Below are positions 22,725 through 37,689 of a stretch of 64,000 bases of DNA, in pieces. Below the pieces are notes generated by a model. That model was not told the DNA's origin, ran no database searches, and worked only from the letters and a program-made list of their open reading frames with translations. The translations under genes and the position numbers were made by a program. Source of the stretch: Laetiporus sulphureus 93-53 (Eukaryota; Basidiomycota; Agaricomycetes; Polyporales; Laetiporaceae); contig NW_024468512.1 of NCBI RefSeq assembly GCF_001632365.1, forward strand, positions 205,162 to 269,161, written 5' to 3'. Every line of letters starts with the position of its first letter. Within the stretch, counting starts at the first letter, position 1.

Positions 22725-24513
22725 TCACAGGTATGCCTAATTCGAATTCAGTATGCTGCTCCAGAAGATCGCTCTCAGGCACTCACCGCAGCGTTTGGAG
22801 GACTCGCGACGCCACCGAGGCTGCATGTCATTGATCAGCCACACGCGGGGTTAGAACGGTAACGGAGACTTTACACGTTGAGCGGCCAGGACGTGAAGAA
22901 GAAGGTATATCTTCCGGTTTCGGCGCATACCTTCGACAGCTCCTCAAGGTCGAAAAACTCCCCTGCGTAGAAAGACGGCATCAGCTCGACCGAATCTCAG
23001 CGCATGGGATCAATCACATACCTATCGGCATGCCCCAGAGGCTTGAACGCTCCGTCAGGTCAACGGTCACTCGCACGATGATAAAACCTCACCCGAGAAG
23101 TGTCTGGCGGAGCAAATGTTCGAGATCGTGGTTTAAAAGCACACAGTATGGGACGCCGACGTACCTGATGCAGGAAGGTCGTCCCCTCCGCTGGCCAGCG
23201 CTACGAGAAACAATCAGCACGACCGTGTCTGTGCTTTTCAACGTTCTGGAACGGCGCACCTCGATGGCGGGCTGATCAGAAGCGATAGCTGCGAAGTGGT
23301 TGTCCCTGTTCTCGTGGAATCACTACCATGCGCTCACATCAGACTTGCCGAGCCTTACCACAAGAAGCGCTTCATTCCCTCCGACTGCTCGATTCCCGCC
23401 CTATTGCGAATCCCATAAGCCCGCTGACACCTCCCTCACGAAATAGCGACACCTACAGCGTCTCCGACTTGCCCCCAAGCGCATCCCGTTCCTCCTGCGT
23501 AACCGCCAGGAACTTCCGTATGAACCCCACGCGGAGTATCAGGATATCGCCCGGGCGGAACGTCACGCCCTGCCTCTTGGCACAGTCCTGCAGCACGTCG
23601 ACGGAGAGGCCGTACGTGCTCCAGGGGTCGTACGGCAGCGCGTCTCCCGAGGCCGTGTAGTAGCGCACGATATCGAGGAGGACGCCGCGCCCGCAGATCC
23701 CGTGCTGCGCCCAGTCTGTGCTGGCGTGTTAGTAACCCGGGCTGCGGTGGGTGGGCGAGGGAGTCGTGGACGTACTGTGGATGCCGTATTTGATGAGGTT
23801 GTGGTCGACTTTGGTCGGGTCGGGTAGGACGATGTGGCCTTTTTGGAAGAAGGAGCTGGGCGTGCTAGTGAGAGGGGTGAGGATGTATACGTGTCGGAAG
23901 GGCCGGGAAGGTCTCACTTTTGGTAGAACACGTCCTGCTCGATGATGCCAAAGTGGCGAAGGCCGTCCCACTGGGTGCCGGATTGCGTGTTCTATATAAT
24001 ATTCAGCGAACCATTGGCGGTCTGGTTTCGATCAAAAAGATCGTTGTAAGCGTACGATGTGCAGGGCGTCGTCGTGAACTGCCGGCCATTTGCTCCACAT
24101 CTCGAGATGCGGCGGCTGGCGTTGAAACATTGGCTTTGGCGGACATAATCAGCGCGGGGACCGAATCAATGGTCCGTGATATTGCAGTACCTTGTTGGGG
24201 AAGTTCACTGGCCTGCGGACACACATGTTCAGTGAACCATTACAAATTTCGACGGAGATACGGTGAACCTACCAATTTAGACAGATCGTCTTGCCCGACC
24301 TGCAACGATGGCGCGATGTCAAGGTTTGCCTACACATGCGCACGCGAAAGTGACGCACTTGATCTCCTTCGCAGCCTCCTTGACGACATCTTCAGTAAGG
24401 AGGTTCACCGTGCCCAGCTCGTCATCCTTGCCCCAGACATCCCAGGCACAGCCGGTAAGGTTGTGGAAGCTGGGAAGCTCGTCAAACGTGGGCAGCTTCT
24501 CCGGAAGAGGCAT
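22725..24513 (-). CDS. Cyclase-family (PF04199-like) metal-dependent hydrolase, copy 1
   Basis: Fifteen predicted exons (minus): 24359-24513, 24273-24299, 24191-24212, 24056-24133, 23918-23991, 23776-23864, 23457-23715, 23359-23400, 23260-23305, 23165-23200, 23093-23103, 23022-23041, 22875-22962, 22787-22820, 22725-22736; 330 aa and uninterrupted. Family landmarks: LPTFDELPSFHNLTGCAWD, NTQSGTQWDGLRHFG (the place of the HxGTHxD motif of kynurenine formamidase-like cyclases), NWAQHGICGRGVLLD, GVTFRPGDILILRVGF and SPPNAAAYL at the end. The first His of the canonical motif is replaced, which is seen in fungal members; the substrate is unknown. TATA-like ATATAAAAC lies about 40 bp upstream. The next gene upstream is its tandem paralogue. 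Confidence 0.9.
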
Positions 24514-24959
24514 CGGGAGTTGCTTCTGTAATCAGGAAGTGCGGGGGAGTTTTATATGCTAATTTGTAGCGGGCTTAGCGATACTGTTCGCGTCAAGACC
24601 TCGTCCGATGACGTGCCAGGTCGCTGGGCAATCGACAGCTGACCATTGCGTACTAAGCACCGTCGCGGCCCATACGGCTGCTAGAATGTACAAGCTCTCG
24701 CTGGGCTTGGATAATCCCAGGATGCGACGACAAGAATTGAAGTAGACGTCCAATGTGACCTCGCCAATAGGGGGTGCGATGAACCTGGTGCACTAAATTT
24801 GAGGATGTAAGTCAGGCGGCCAAGTAGTCCGAACTGTCCTTCTTCTCTCGATCGATCGATCTTGCTGATTCATTCACAGCTGTGCCTTTCCAACGCTCAT
24901 AATAGACATCAAAATACACTGAGAATCGGAAGACGATATACAGTCGCTGCTCTCCGCCC
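24514..24959. other. Spacer between the tandem cyclase genes
   Basis: About 450 bp holding the promoter of copy 1 and the 3' end of copy 2. No other gene seen. Confidence 0.6.
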
Positions 24960-26792
24960 TCACAAATAGGCCTGATAGCTAGCGTCAGCGAATAGTCCCG
25001 GGTAGCAGATGCACAACCATACCGCAGCATTCGGGGGGCTCGCGACACCGCCAAGTCTGTGCAGCTCAATTGGTCAACAACGCGAGCAAGCAGTGAGAGA
25101 GTGTAGGAGCGTAGCTTACACGTTCAGCGGCCAAGACGAGAAGAAGAACGTGTATCTCCCTGCCTCCGCGCACGCCTTTGACAGCGCTTCCAAGTCGAAG
25201 AACTCTCCTAGTCACCCACCTTCGAGTCAGCGAGCGCACAACGTCCAGCTAGCACATGCACACACCTATTGGCATTCCCCATAGACTTAACGAAGCAAAT
25301 GAGATGGAGCAACCATCTCAGAGTTAAGAATCTCACGCAAGAAGTGTCTGCAATGGAGCTAAAGATGAGCTCGCGCCCTCTCACTTTCGGCCCTCGCGTA
25401 CCTGGTGCATGTGGGGGCCCTTAGGCGGCCAGCTCTGCGCAAGCTTTTCAGTTCTCTCCTCAACAGCATCCCGTTACACGACGAACCTCGATAGCCGGCT
25501 GGTCAGAAGCAACAGCCGCAAAGTGGTTGTTCCTTCACATCCAATGCCTCTGAGCATTCCACAGCAGCCTCACGCTCAAAAATCAAAACACCTACCACAA
25601 AAACCGCTTCATATCCTCCGACTGCTCGATCCCAGCCCTACAACAACAAACTCACCACCATCAGCCACCCACCTCGCACAGCCAAAGGGCAGAAAAATTG
25701 GGCGCATACAGCGTCTCCTGCTTCCCGCTCCCCAAGTCGTCCCGCTCCTCCTGAGTCGCCGCGTAGAACCGCCGCATAAACCCGACGCGCAGCAACAAGA
25801 TATCGCCCCATCTGAACGTCACGCCCTGCCTCCGCGCACAGTCCTGGAGCACGTCGACCGATATGCCGTAGGTCGTCCACGGGTCGTACGGCAGCGCGCC
25901 GCCTGCCTCGGTGTCGGTGTAGTACCGCACGATGTCGAGTAGCACGCCGCGCCCGCTGATACCGTGCTGCGCCCAGTCTGTTTTCCAGATTTCTGTTAGA
26001 GATAATTTTGGGGAGAGAAAGGTGGGAGGGGGAGCTCACTGTGAATACCGTATTTGATGAGCTGGCGGTCGACGTTGTCCGGGTCTGAGATGACGATATG
26101 GCCTCGCTGGAAGAACTCGCTCGGCGTGCTACATCGCATCCCCCCTTTAGCACCACAGCGATGCCAATAATATATGCTAGTGGAACAAACTTCTGGTAGA
26201 ACACGTCATACTTGTGGACGCCAAAGTGCCGCAGGCCATCCCACTGAGTGCCAGATTGCGTGTTCTGTTCGACGGACGCGCCGGAACGATCAGCGTCGCG
26301 ACGACAGAGCAACGAGCTTGAGGACATACGATGTGGATGGCGTCGTCGTTCACGCCGGGGCCCTTGGACCATATCTCCCAATGCGGCTGCTGACGGTGAA
26401 ACAGAGGCTACATGTCTTGCGTCAGCATGGCAGCCTAGGCACAGGAGGAAGGATGATCTACGGCACCTTGTTAGGGAAGTTGACAGGCCTTCAAAAATCA
26501 TATATGCGTCAACGCTTCCATACGCTCAGATGTGGCCATCCGTTTACCAGTTCAAGCAAATGCTCTTGCCCAGCCTGCATCATAGACCGACCTGCATGAA
26601 CAACGTGCCTGAAGAAGAGCAACGATCCGCGCACTTGATCTCCTTCGCAGCCTCCCTCACCACGTCCTCCGTAAGGAGATTGATCGTCCCCAGCTCGTCA
26701 TCCTTACCCCACACATCCCACGCGCAGCCAGTAAAGTCGTGGAAATTCGGCAGCTCGTCAAAGGTGGGCAACTGCTTCAAGTCAGTAGCCAT
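24960..26792 (-). CDS. Cyclase-family (PF04199-like) metal-dependent hydrolase, copy 2
   Basis: Fifteen predicted exons (minus): 26635-26792, 26548-26574, 26467-26488, 26330-26407, 26191-26264, 26040-26128, 25710-25977, 25596-25637, 25487-25532, 25402-25434, 25337-25347, 25266-25285, 25120-25207, 25023-25056, 24960-24971; 333 aa, intact. Every intron lies at the same codon and phase as in copy 1, including the 11-nt and 12-nt exons, so the pair arose by tandem duplication. Landmarks: LPTFDELPNFHDFTGCAWD, NTQSGTQWDGLRHFG, NWAQHGISGRGVLLD, GVTFRWGDILLLRVGF, SPPNAAAYL. It carries a three-residue insertion (TDTEAGG region) and different residues near EWxP/SWPP relative to copy 1, hinting at shifted specificity. 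Confidence 0.9.
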
Positions 26793-27109
26793 GGTCAGTC
26801 GTTGGTAGCCAGGAGGGGCCTCCTTCCCGCCAAGCTCAGAAGGCCGAAGCTGACTTATACTCTCGCGCCGGGCGCGAGACGACGGAACACGGTCATCCTG
26901 GTGGGCTTCCAGTCGCGCGACCAGCTGACCATCGAGGGAACATGGCACCTGCGCGCTCTCGCACTTCAGACGCCATCCTTTGTAAGTCTCCATCATCGAT
27001 TTTCTCTATAAATACAAGGTTCATTAAGCAGCGACGATAACAAGATCACTACTAGCTATACCGTGAGCGTCTACAATGTCCTGAACCTACAATGCCCGGT
27101 AACGCATCC

Positions 27110-29775
<2,666 letters not shown>

Positions 29776-30078
29776 CTTTCAGCACCAGATTTGGTTTTAC
29801 GGGGCACCGCACGATAGGAAATGAGAGGCAGGGTTGAATGGGAAGGTACCGAATGCACTCGCTGACGCAACGGCAATGAGGATGAGGGTTGGTCGTGAAG
29901 ACGCTCGGGGGTTGAGCGGCGTCAAATGGATATTTCAGAGTCCGATAGCTCCGCTCTTGCCTGCTGTGGCATGCGGTGGCTGAAGCGGTCTCTTCGACAG
30001 TTAAGCTGCTCCTTCGGCAGCAAATTTAAATCCATTCCATACATCACTATTTTTACAACTGCTTTCGAGACTAGCTAG
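29776..30078. other. Intergenic between Prp4 kinase and desaturase
   Basis: About 300 bp, both neighbours on the minus strand; it holds the Prp4 promoter and the desaturase 3' end. Nothing else seen. Confidence 0.5.
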
Positions 30079-31673
30079 TCAACCAAGGATACCTTCGTCT
30101 TCCGACCAACTCGTAGATGCCGAGTTCAAGCATAGCTCGCTGTACCGCGCAATCCGCAGGCGCTGTGACGGTGGTACGCTTTTGTCGTCGAGGCCGTGCT
30201 GCATGCCGCCACTCAATACACCGACGCGCATCATCGAGAGCCACTGCACAAGGATATCTTTAGCTCGTGATCAATCTTCGACTCTGGTAGCACAAAACGT
30301 ACGTTGTGCGCAGCATTCGAGTGATCGTACACACCGCCGAAGAATGCAGTGGTCGCATCCTTCCCAATGTGCTTGGCAATAAGGTGTCGGCCTCCAGGAT
30401 GCTCATCAATGAATGAAGATACGTCGTGAATAAAGCCAGCAATCAGGACAAGGGCTCGCTTGGCGGACTGCTCCTGGACTGTATGCAATCGTCAGCTCCG
30501 CTTCGGAACGTACTATGGATTATGACTTACAGCTCTCCCAACTGATCACAGGCAGTTCGTTCGGATCAGGAGCGAACTTCAAACTTTCTTGCGTCTCCCT
30601 CAGGCGCTTGAGCTGCATGGTTAGCTGGCCCTTGCGCACTTCGTTATCGGGGAAAGTCTTGAGTTGGCGTGCAAGGCCTAGTTTCGAGCATGCCCAGATG
30701 AACCACTTTGTCGGGTCGTATTGGTACCACTTGATCGCATTCCGGTAGTCCACGGGGAACTGGTGATGGAAGTTGTGGTACCCTTCGCCGACGGTAACAA
30801 GAGCCGTAATGAAGGAATCCTTGGGGGTGTGCTTGTCGTCGAAGGGCGTCTCACCGATCCAGTGCGCGAGTGAGTTCACGCAGAAGGTCGACTACGTTGT
30901 GGCAGCGTTAGCAAAGTGAGTAATATCGAAGTCGGGAAGCACTAACATGGTGGACGACGCACAGCCGTGCAGCTCCTGCATAGAAGAAGCCACCCCTCCA
31001 GTCACCCCATCCCAACCCGGCGACCACCGTAGGTAAGATGAAACCCATCCCGATGATCAACTGGAGGTACCAGCGATGCTGCCACCGCACGACGTGGCTC
31101 TTGCTCAGGTCGCTGACGTCCGCGACACCGGGCTTGATGCGTGGCTTAAAGATCATCCAACCGATGTGGGAGTACCAGAACCCTCTGCGCGCATCGTACG
31201 GGTCAAGATCGGTATCGGTGTAGCGGTGGTGCGCGCGATGTCCACGGGACCACCAGCGGATCGACCCCTGGACCGCACCAGTGCCAGCCATCGCGAGGAA
31301 ATACTCCAACGGTCTCGCGGCGTTGTACGAGCGATGCGCCCAGAGTCGATGGTATCCTGCGGTTATACCTGTCGCGTTATCGGTGAGCTTGGAAGGATAG
31401 TGGCATGAGGCTTGGGCACTCACCGATGCCAGTGATGAAATAATAGAGAAAGCTCCAGACAGCTGTCTGCCAGCAAAGCGGCACGTTGAGGACCCCATAG
31501 ATCGAGATGACGGGAACTAGAATGAGGATGGCCACAGACAAGGTGTTCAGTTCCTTCCACCAATTCGACCAAGTGATCGGCGGGAGAGGTTTCTGGTGCT
31601 TGAGCGTCCACGCGACATAGTTGTCGGGGATGTTCAAGTCGATAGGTTCCTGGCTAAACTTGGCTTCTCCCAT
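30079..31673 (-). CDS. OLE1: Stearoyl-CoA (delta-9) desaturase with cytochrome b5 domain
   Basis: Predicted exons (minus) 31424-31673, 30947-31368, 30531-30891, 30303-30478 and 30079-30243; 457 aa. The ATG at 31673 gives [20 protein letters not shown], the usual start of mushroom Ole1. Three histidine boxes for the di-iron centre are present: HRLWAH (90-95), HRAHH (127-131) and HNFHH (263-267), with membrane helices between. The C-terminal cytochrome b5 domain carries the heme motif HPGG (371-374) and a second candidate His near 397-402. The ER-membrane enzyme introduces the first double bond into stearoyl/palmitoyl-CoA. It is divergent from the PP2C gene at 32048. Confidence 0.95.
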
Positions 31674-32047
31674 GGCAGGCAGACTCGGACCGGCGACGTC
31701 TCTGAGGTGGGAGAGCTCGAAGAGAAGGCAGCGACGCAACAAATATATTTCAGGTATGATATGTTGGGGCATCAGCGGTGCACCCCATTCCCCAGATCGA
31801 GTGATCCAGGCTGGCGCTGTCGAGACTAGAGCTCGCCTGGATCCGAGCACCAACTGCTCCGATCATACCACCGTCCGCCGTGAAAATTGCTTGAGGGTGA
31901 TGCAATACTACTAAGCGAAGTCATGAAACTCAACGCCACCGCGCGCTAGCGCTCTTGAGCAAACTCCCTTCAACCTTGAGCAGTCCATTCGAGCTCAAGG
32001 TGATTGACATTGGACATGCACGATTGCTCCAATCGTAGGACACAAAT
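31674..32047. promoter_or_regulatory. Divergent upstream region of OLE1 and PP2C genes
   Basis: The 374 bp between the two opposed start codons must contain both promoters and 5' UTRs. No specific operator was identified. Confidence 0.45.
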
Positions 32048-33650
32048 ATGTTTGCGAGGCTGCTAACACGACGATTCCATTTCTCTCGTACGAGGCGCTA
32101 TGTCAGGGCTCCGCCCAGGCTCAGCGCACGGCAAGCTAGCGGATTGACTCTGATGAGTGTTTGGGGCGCAGTACTTTCCGTGACGTTTGTCGGGTCCAAA
32201 GCGATTCATCTGGACAGCTCGGAAGGAGTTCCCAGCAAAAAGCCGTCCCCATCCGCTCGGTCCCGGACAATTTCATATGCGCATCTCGAAAGTTCCGTGA
32301 ACTATTCCTCCTCGGAGAGCGATGACGAGTCGTTACAGACATTCTATCCGGATGAAGGTACAGGGATCTACCGATACGACACTGTGCAGTTTGTAAGGTA
32401 CGTGTCGATGGTGTTCAAGCCTGTACCATGTAGAATCTAATTTGGCGACCTGCAGCAACAAGCCGTCCGAAAACGAGCATGCCGAAGCGATCCTCCCAGT
32501 TCCCTCCGGACACTGGTCTTTCTTCGCGGTATTCGACGGGCACAACGGACCAGACACCATTGCATTCCTCCATGACAACCTCATTCTCGCCACGACCGGC
32601 GCACTGGCCGATCTATACTCAAATGCCGCCGAAGACCCGACAGCGTTAAAATCGCAGGTACCGCAGCCATCTTCCGCAGAAATCGAGCGAACGATCAAAG
32701 ACACGTTCAAGCGACTGGACCACGACATCGTCCACTGGGCTGCCCAGCGAGCGCTCCTGTCAAACAGCCCTTCTGTGGTTTCTAACCTGCTCGGACCTGC
32801 CCACGCAGGATCTTGCCTCGCATTCTACGACTCGCACAGCTACGTACTGCACACCGCGCTGACGGGGGACTCGCGCGCCGTTCTGGGTCGCCGCGCTAAG
32901 ACAAAGAATGGCGATATCATCTACGAGGCGCACGCCCTCTCCGTAGAGCAGAATGGGCACAATCTAGCGGAGGAGTACCGACTCAATGCCCGCCATCCGG
33001 GAGAGGCCGTCGTGATGAATGGCCGCGTCCTCGGCATGAGTCCGTCGCGCGCCTTTGGCGATGGGAGGTACAAGTGGGATTTGGACACCCAACGGCGGCT
33101 GAAACGGTCATATTTGGAGCCCACGCCTCTCGAGAACGTGAAGACGCCGCCCTATTTGACAGCAGAGCCGGAGGTTACTTCTTTCGAAGTGAAGCCGGGT
33201 GACTTCCTGATTCTCGGAACTGAAGGGTTGTGGGAATGCTTAACGAATGAAGAGGTGGTGGGGCTGGTTGGTATTTGGTTGAAGAAGCAAAGCGGAGGGG
33301 TTACGGAGAGCGCATCGTCCCCGAGTGTGAAGTCCCAACCAATTGCCTCGCAGGAACCTCCCGTGAATTTTGACGGTGATACCGAGGACGCTTCAGTACG
33401 CTACCGTCAAGCGGGTGCTCAAAAGCAATTTGTCAATGTTGACCATAATGCTGCCACACATTTGCTCAGGAATGCACTTGCCAGTGGAGCTAATTGTGAT
33501 CCGGCTACCGCCCGTTTCAGTATGAAAGCTTCCAGCTCGCATACACGCTTGTACGCCGTCTCCGAGTTTCTCGGCCGTCAGCGTACTCATGGAGCACCAT
33601 CTAGAGGCGACATCACCGCTACCGTTGTATTCTTCACAGAGGCCCAATGA
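32048..33650 (+). CDS. Mitochondrial-type PP2C protein phosphatase (Ptc5/PDP-like)
   Basis: Predicted exons 32048-32397 and 32456-33650 (514 aa), spliced in phase over a 58-nt intron. The N-terminus (MFARLLTRRFHFSRTRRYVR) is a strong amphipathic mitochondrial presequence, followed by a hydrophobic stretch (LMSVWGAVLSVTFVG). PP2C motifs: FAVFDGHNGPD with the metal-binding Asp, HTALTGDSRAVLG, SRAFGDGRYKW, FLILGTEGLWECL (Glu in place of the usual Asp) and RGDITATVVFF. This layout matches Ptc5/pyruvate dehydrogenase phosphatase, which reactivates the PDH complex in the matrix; that substrate is inferred. Convergent with the FAD oxidase, 201 bp between stop codons. Confidence 0.92.
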
Positions 33651-33851
33651 GGGACTGCCATCGCTCTCTCATATGTTTCAGGTTCTGATGCACCTTGCGC
33701 GAGCAGTATGATGTCCGTTTGCAAGGTCGCTTCTCGCATACAGCTCGACAAGCAGATTTGCCGGTCGCCACTGCTGAATATCAATATCGCTACCAGTGAT
33801 TCAAAATCTGTCTTGGAGGATCTCGCTCAGCGCCTCTCCCGATGCTCCTGA

Positions 33852-35854
33852 TCACGCTGTGATCTTCCATCCACCTGCCAACCCCATAACGTCTTCTGAG
33901 TCGTATTCGGCTTTAATGGACTGCAGACGAGCGAGGTTGTCGCCGTATATCCGAGAGACAGACGTGTCGTAAATGGCGTAATTCGGATATAACGAGACAT
34001 CCGCGACCTCTTGACCTTCAGCGACGGCCATCTGCGTGAGGTAGTTGGCGCTTTCCTGCATTGCGTCGTTGATCAAGGAGTCGGACGAGGAGTCCCACCA
34101 CGCGTAGTAGATGTTCAAGGGAAGCAGGCCTTCGGCCCGACTGGGTGGCCAGGCTGATACGGTGCCATGAGAGAACACACTAGGCAAGAAGGGCTCTACG
34201 TCGTAGCTGATGAAGAGGCCTGGGACTTCGCTTGACAACTCCCCATACCAGAACTATGCGATAAAACGTCAGGATATCCTGCGAGCAAGTCGGCGCTAAC
34301 ATACCGTCGTCTCATTCATGATGTAGCTGAGGATCGGCAGTGTAACATTCCACAGAGACACTGTGTTGAAAAATCCTCTAAATGTTCACCTCATGAGAAG
34401 ATGAGTCGACAGACGAAGTAGTCACTCACCGATATGTCTCCGTGGTGTCATCCGGGGTCGCGAGCACTACTGACAAGAACGAGCGGGTTTCGATGTCCTG
34501 TACCGTGAACGGAATGGCCAGGAAGTCATCGAATATACCGTCCGGCGGAGTTGGTGCATCGTAAAACATGCTGACTTCTTGGACGTACTGCTGCCAACCA
34601 TGAACGACTGTGAGCAGCTCGGAGCGAAAAATCGCTCACGCACAATACCGAGGTCGTAGTTAAATGACGTTATGATGGCAGCCTTCGGATCGGTGACGTT
34701 GGCATAGAAATTGGCAGTGGCTTCTGCGATGGCTTCGGCCTCGCCGACTGCGAGCATAAACCCTCCCTAAAACAAATATTCAGAAATGTTCGTTATACTG
34801 AGAAGCTAATTATACACACCCACACTTCGCCTTGAGTGAAAGCCTCCAGCGTGAATCGCGTTACGATCCCCTTTTAGGTTCGATTAGTGAATGGCCGAAA
34901 AGAAGATGAGGATACCAACATAGTTATTGAAGCCACCCTTCAACATTCGTGAGTACGTGGAGGCGCCATATCATACGGTCAGTTCTCACCTTCAGCGCAA
35001 AGAATAGGTCAGGGTAAGAAGCAGAGGTGACGTTAGTGACGGTGCCATTTGGCAGCACTAGCTCGAACGCCGTGACGGTATCGATCGTCAGACCATACTG
35101 GTTCGACAAGTAAGAGTAGCCTGATGTCGTCGTGATCAGCGATCGTAGATCAAAGACATAGCATCACTTGCCTCCTCCGAGGATGAATCCCGCGACTCCA
35201 ACTCCGCTCACTCGTCCACCCACCACGTTGACCCCGTATGCCTCAAGGGCACTGTACACGTCGTCCCAGATCATGCCCGCTCCGATGGTCGCCGTTCCGG
35301 TTGCAGAATCGTACACGGTCTCGTTAAAGCGCGTTAGCGCAATCTCGACACCAGCTGTGGACGAAAATCCGGGATTGGAAGCATGACCCGCGCCCTTCAC
35401 CTAAGATGACATTTATATAACCGTTTATTGTCATGCATTGAGCTGCATGCATACCCCGAACGCAGTCTGCGCCTCGCCCAAGATCTGCAGCTGGATGAGC
35501 AGATATTAGCCTTGCTCAAATGTCAGACACCCATGGTGAGATCTCACTATTGTGCCAACATCTTCAGCCGTGCCGGGTTCTACGCTGCACGTAGAATTCT
35601 GAGAGCTCGAAGAGGCCCAGTGGAAATTATCCGCGATGTATTCGAGTTGGACTGGGCCAAATAGGTGAGTGATGAAGCAATACGAACGGAAAGCAACAAA
35701 GCATACGGGGATAGTAGACCGCAGATGCAGACGAAATGGCGGACGCAATCTCCTCGCAGACGGAGACCGTGTCGCTTGCCAGCAGATTGCCTGCGTAGAG
35801 TCCGCTGGGAAAGAGTGCAGAAAGCGCGAGCGTAGCTGTGAAGAGCATCGCCAT
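33852..35854 (-). CDS. Secreted FAD-linked oxidase (BBE/PCMH type)
   Basis: Eleven predicted exons (minus): 35707-35854, 35548-35651, 35455-35490, 35172-35400, 34990-35120, 34920-34937, 34820-34870, 34644-34766, 34430-34590, 34305-34377, 33852-34253; 491 aa. MAMLFTATLALSALFPSGLYA is a signal peptide. The FAD-binding domain follows: EPGTAEDVGTILQILGEAQT, VKGAGHASNPGF (flavin-loop region), TIGAGMIWDDVYSAL, GRVSGVGVAGFILGGGYSYL. Several NxT/S sites fit secretion. Such enzymes oxidise sugars or phenolics; the substrate is unknown. An 18-nt exon (34920-34937) and a GC-AG intron (35121-35171) are unusual. The acceptor of the 34591-34643 intron is ambiguous by three bases. TATA box CTTTATATAG (minus, 35921-35930) is about 67 bp upstream. 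Confidence 0.92.
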
Positions 35855-37689
35855 GAGGCCTTCTGCAGGCCGAGTGCTTGAGGTGGTCGAATCGCATCAG
35901 TGTTTGAGCAGCCCGCTCGACTATATAAAGCTCGCCCACGGCTGTAGATGGTCACACGTTTGACCTTATGGTACACGAAGAAGAAGGCTGCGTCATGACG
36001 AAATCCGGTCTGGAGGAATCATGAGCAATACTAGAGGCCTGGTCTGGAGGTCATGCTGGTTCAGGATAAATTGCTGTCCATGTCAGTCTCCGTGAGCGTG
36101 CTGAACACTGATCGCCGCATCGAGTGATAGAACGGGGACAGACTGTCGGGGATCGAAATATTTGTTCTGTGGATTGCTACGCGATGCGAAGATTTAGCCA
36201 GACGAAGACAACGGAGAAGAGGCGCATCAGATCAGAAGGGTGACGGAGTGTTGTTGCGATGACCGTACTCATGTTTCTGTTTACCAGTTGCTACGTACCT
36301 TATGGCACATACCCCGTACTGCCTCCGAGACCGTCATGGAACGATGCATATATTTCAATCATCCCTAGGCCACCTTTCGTACCTAAATAGGGCCGTTCCG
36401 TCCAGGAGCAAGACGAGCATATAATTATATCATACCGGTCATACCGGTGAGAAAGGTGTCGCGATGGTGAAAGGTTGGGTAACATACCGTATATGCCTTC
36501 TGCTGACACGAGTGAGCCGACTTACCGCCGCTGGGTTCCCGAGCGATGCTCATATGATGAGGATCCATGTGCTCATGCCCGACGAGCACGGCGCCCGCTT
36601 CATGAAAGGAATAAGTCAGCAAAACCATCGAGGCAGCAAATGGTGTCTCGCGCTCTTTTACATGTTCATTTGACGCCATCATTCAGCTCATGCCAGGCTG
36701 TACTGAGTGTGTGCGCGGTAATGCTATAGCTACACTTTGATATGTGAACTGAATGGGAGTTGGCGTACCTTAAGGAAAACGATTGGAGGCTTTCTGACGG
36801 GCATCGAAAGCATTTTCCCGATGACTATGCGGTCGAAGACCGTGTCTCCGACGGTACACCCTGAGGCAGAGAACCAATAGGGCTGGTAATGCGGCTAAGG
36901 GAATGATTCCTTGCAAGCGATTGAACCTAGTACTGTGAATCATGGGCCATCTGCAACCTGAGAGTAACATGAGCAGACACAGATCGCTATAAAGTACCAC
37001 ATCGCCTATTATATGTTGTCCCATCCGATATAATGTTGACAGTCAAAATACGGTCTGCTGACCTGGAACTTGTGGAAGATATGCATGTTGACAACGGCGA
37101 GTCGGATTTACTCGAGTGTTCGCATTTGCACAACGTCCTCATACGACCTCAGTTTCGGATGACTTCACTGAATGGAGATTGATGCATTTTAGCCCCACTC
37201 TGGCCATAAGCTTGCCACCCAAGTTATATACGTGCATCCGCACTCCGTGCATATGAGAGAAATTGCATGTGCCACAGAGAAATTGCATGCGAGAGGAATT
37301 GACTTTGCTGGCAGCAGACCAGTCACCAGAGCAAGCCACGCGGGACTTTAGCGCCGAAACGCGTAGACCTTCCGAGCAACGCAACGGGACGCGACCGTCT
37401 AGGCAGCTGTTCAACAACGCCAGTTGCTATGTATTATAAACGGAGAATAGGGCTATGTTACGAGAGCAGCATTGTATGATACATCATCAAAATGAAGGAT
37501 GCGATGAAGATTACGCGTATTTTTACATGTACTCGTACAACGAGACCTAGCGTCGTGCAAGCGAAGAAAAGCGCCGAAACCCGAGAGGAGAATGCTGGAT
37601 GTGATGGGATATGGTGATATTGACAAAATGCAAGGCAGATTTGTATCATGATGGAAAATGAACCGAGATTTTGCACGACACGCCGATGA
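35855..37689. other. 1.8-kb gene-poor stretch
   Basis: After the FAD-oxidase TATA box, only short overlapping ORFs without recognisable domains occur. A small direct repeat ATACCGGT is present twice near 36434-36450. No gene, tRNA or transposon was identified. Confidence 0.5.

Noticed and set aside
25638..26501. 287-codon minus-strand ORF
   Set aside because: Reads through introns and in a wrong frame of cyclase copy 2; the spliced family-matching frame is different.
34612..34639. Short 32-nt intron variant in the FAD oxidase
   Set aside because: Below normal intron size; the 53-nt intron 34591-34643 keeps phase with a standard GTGCGT donor.
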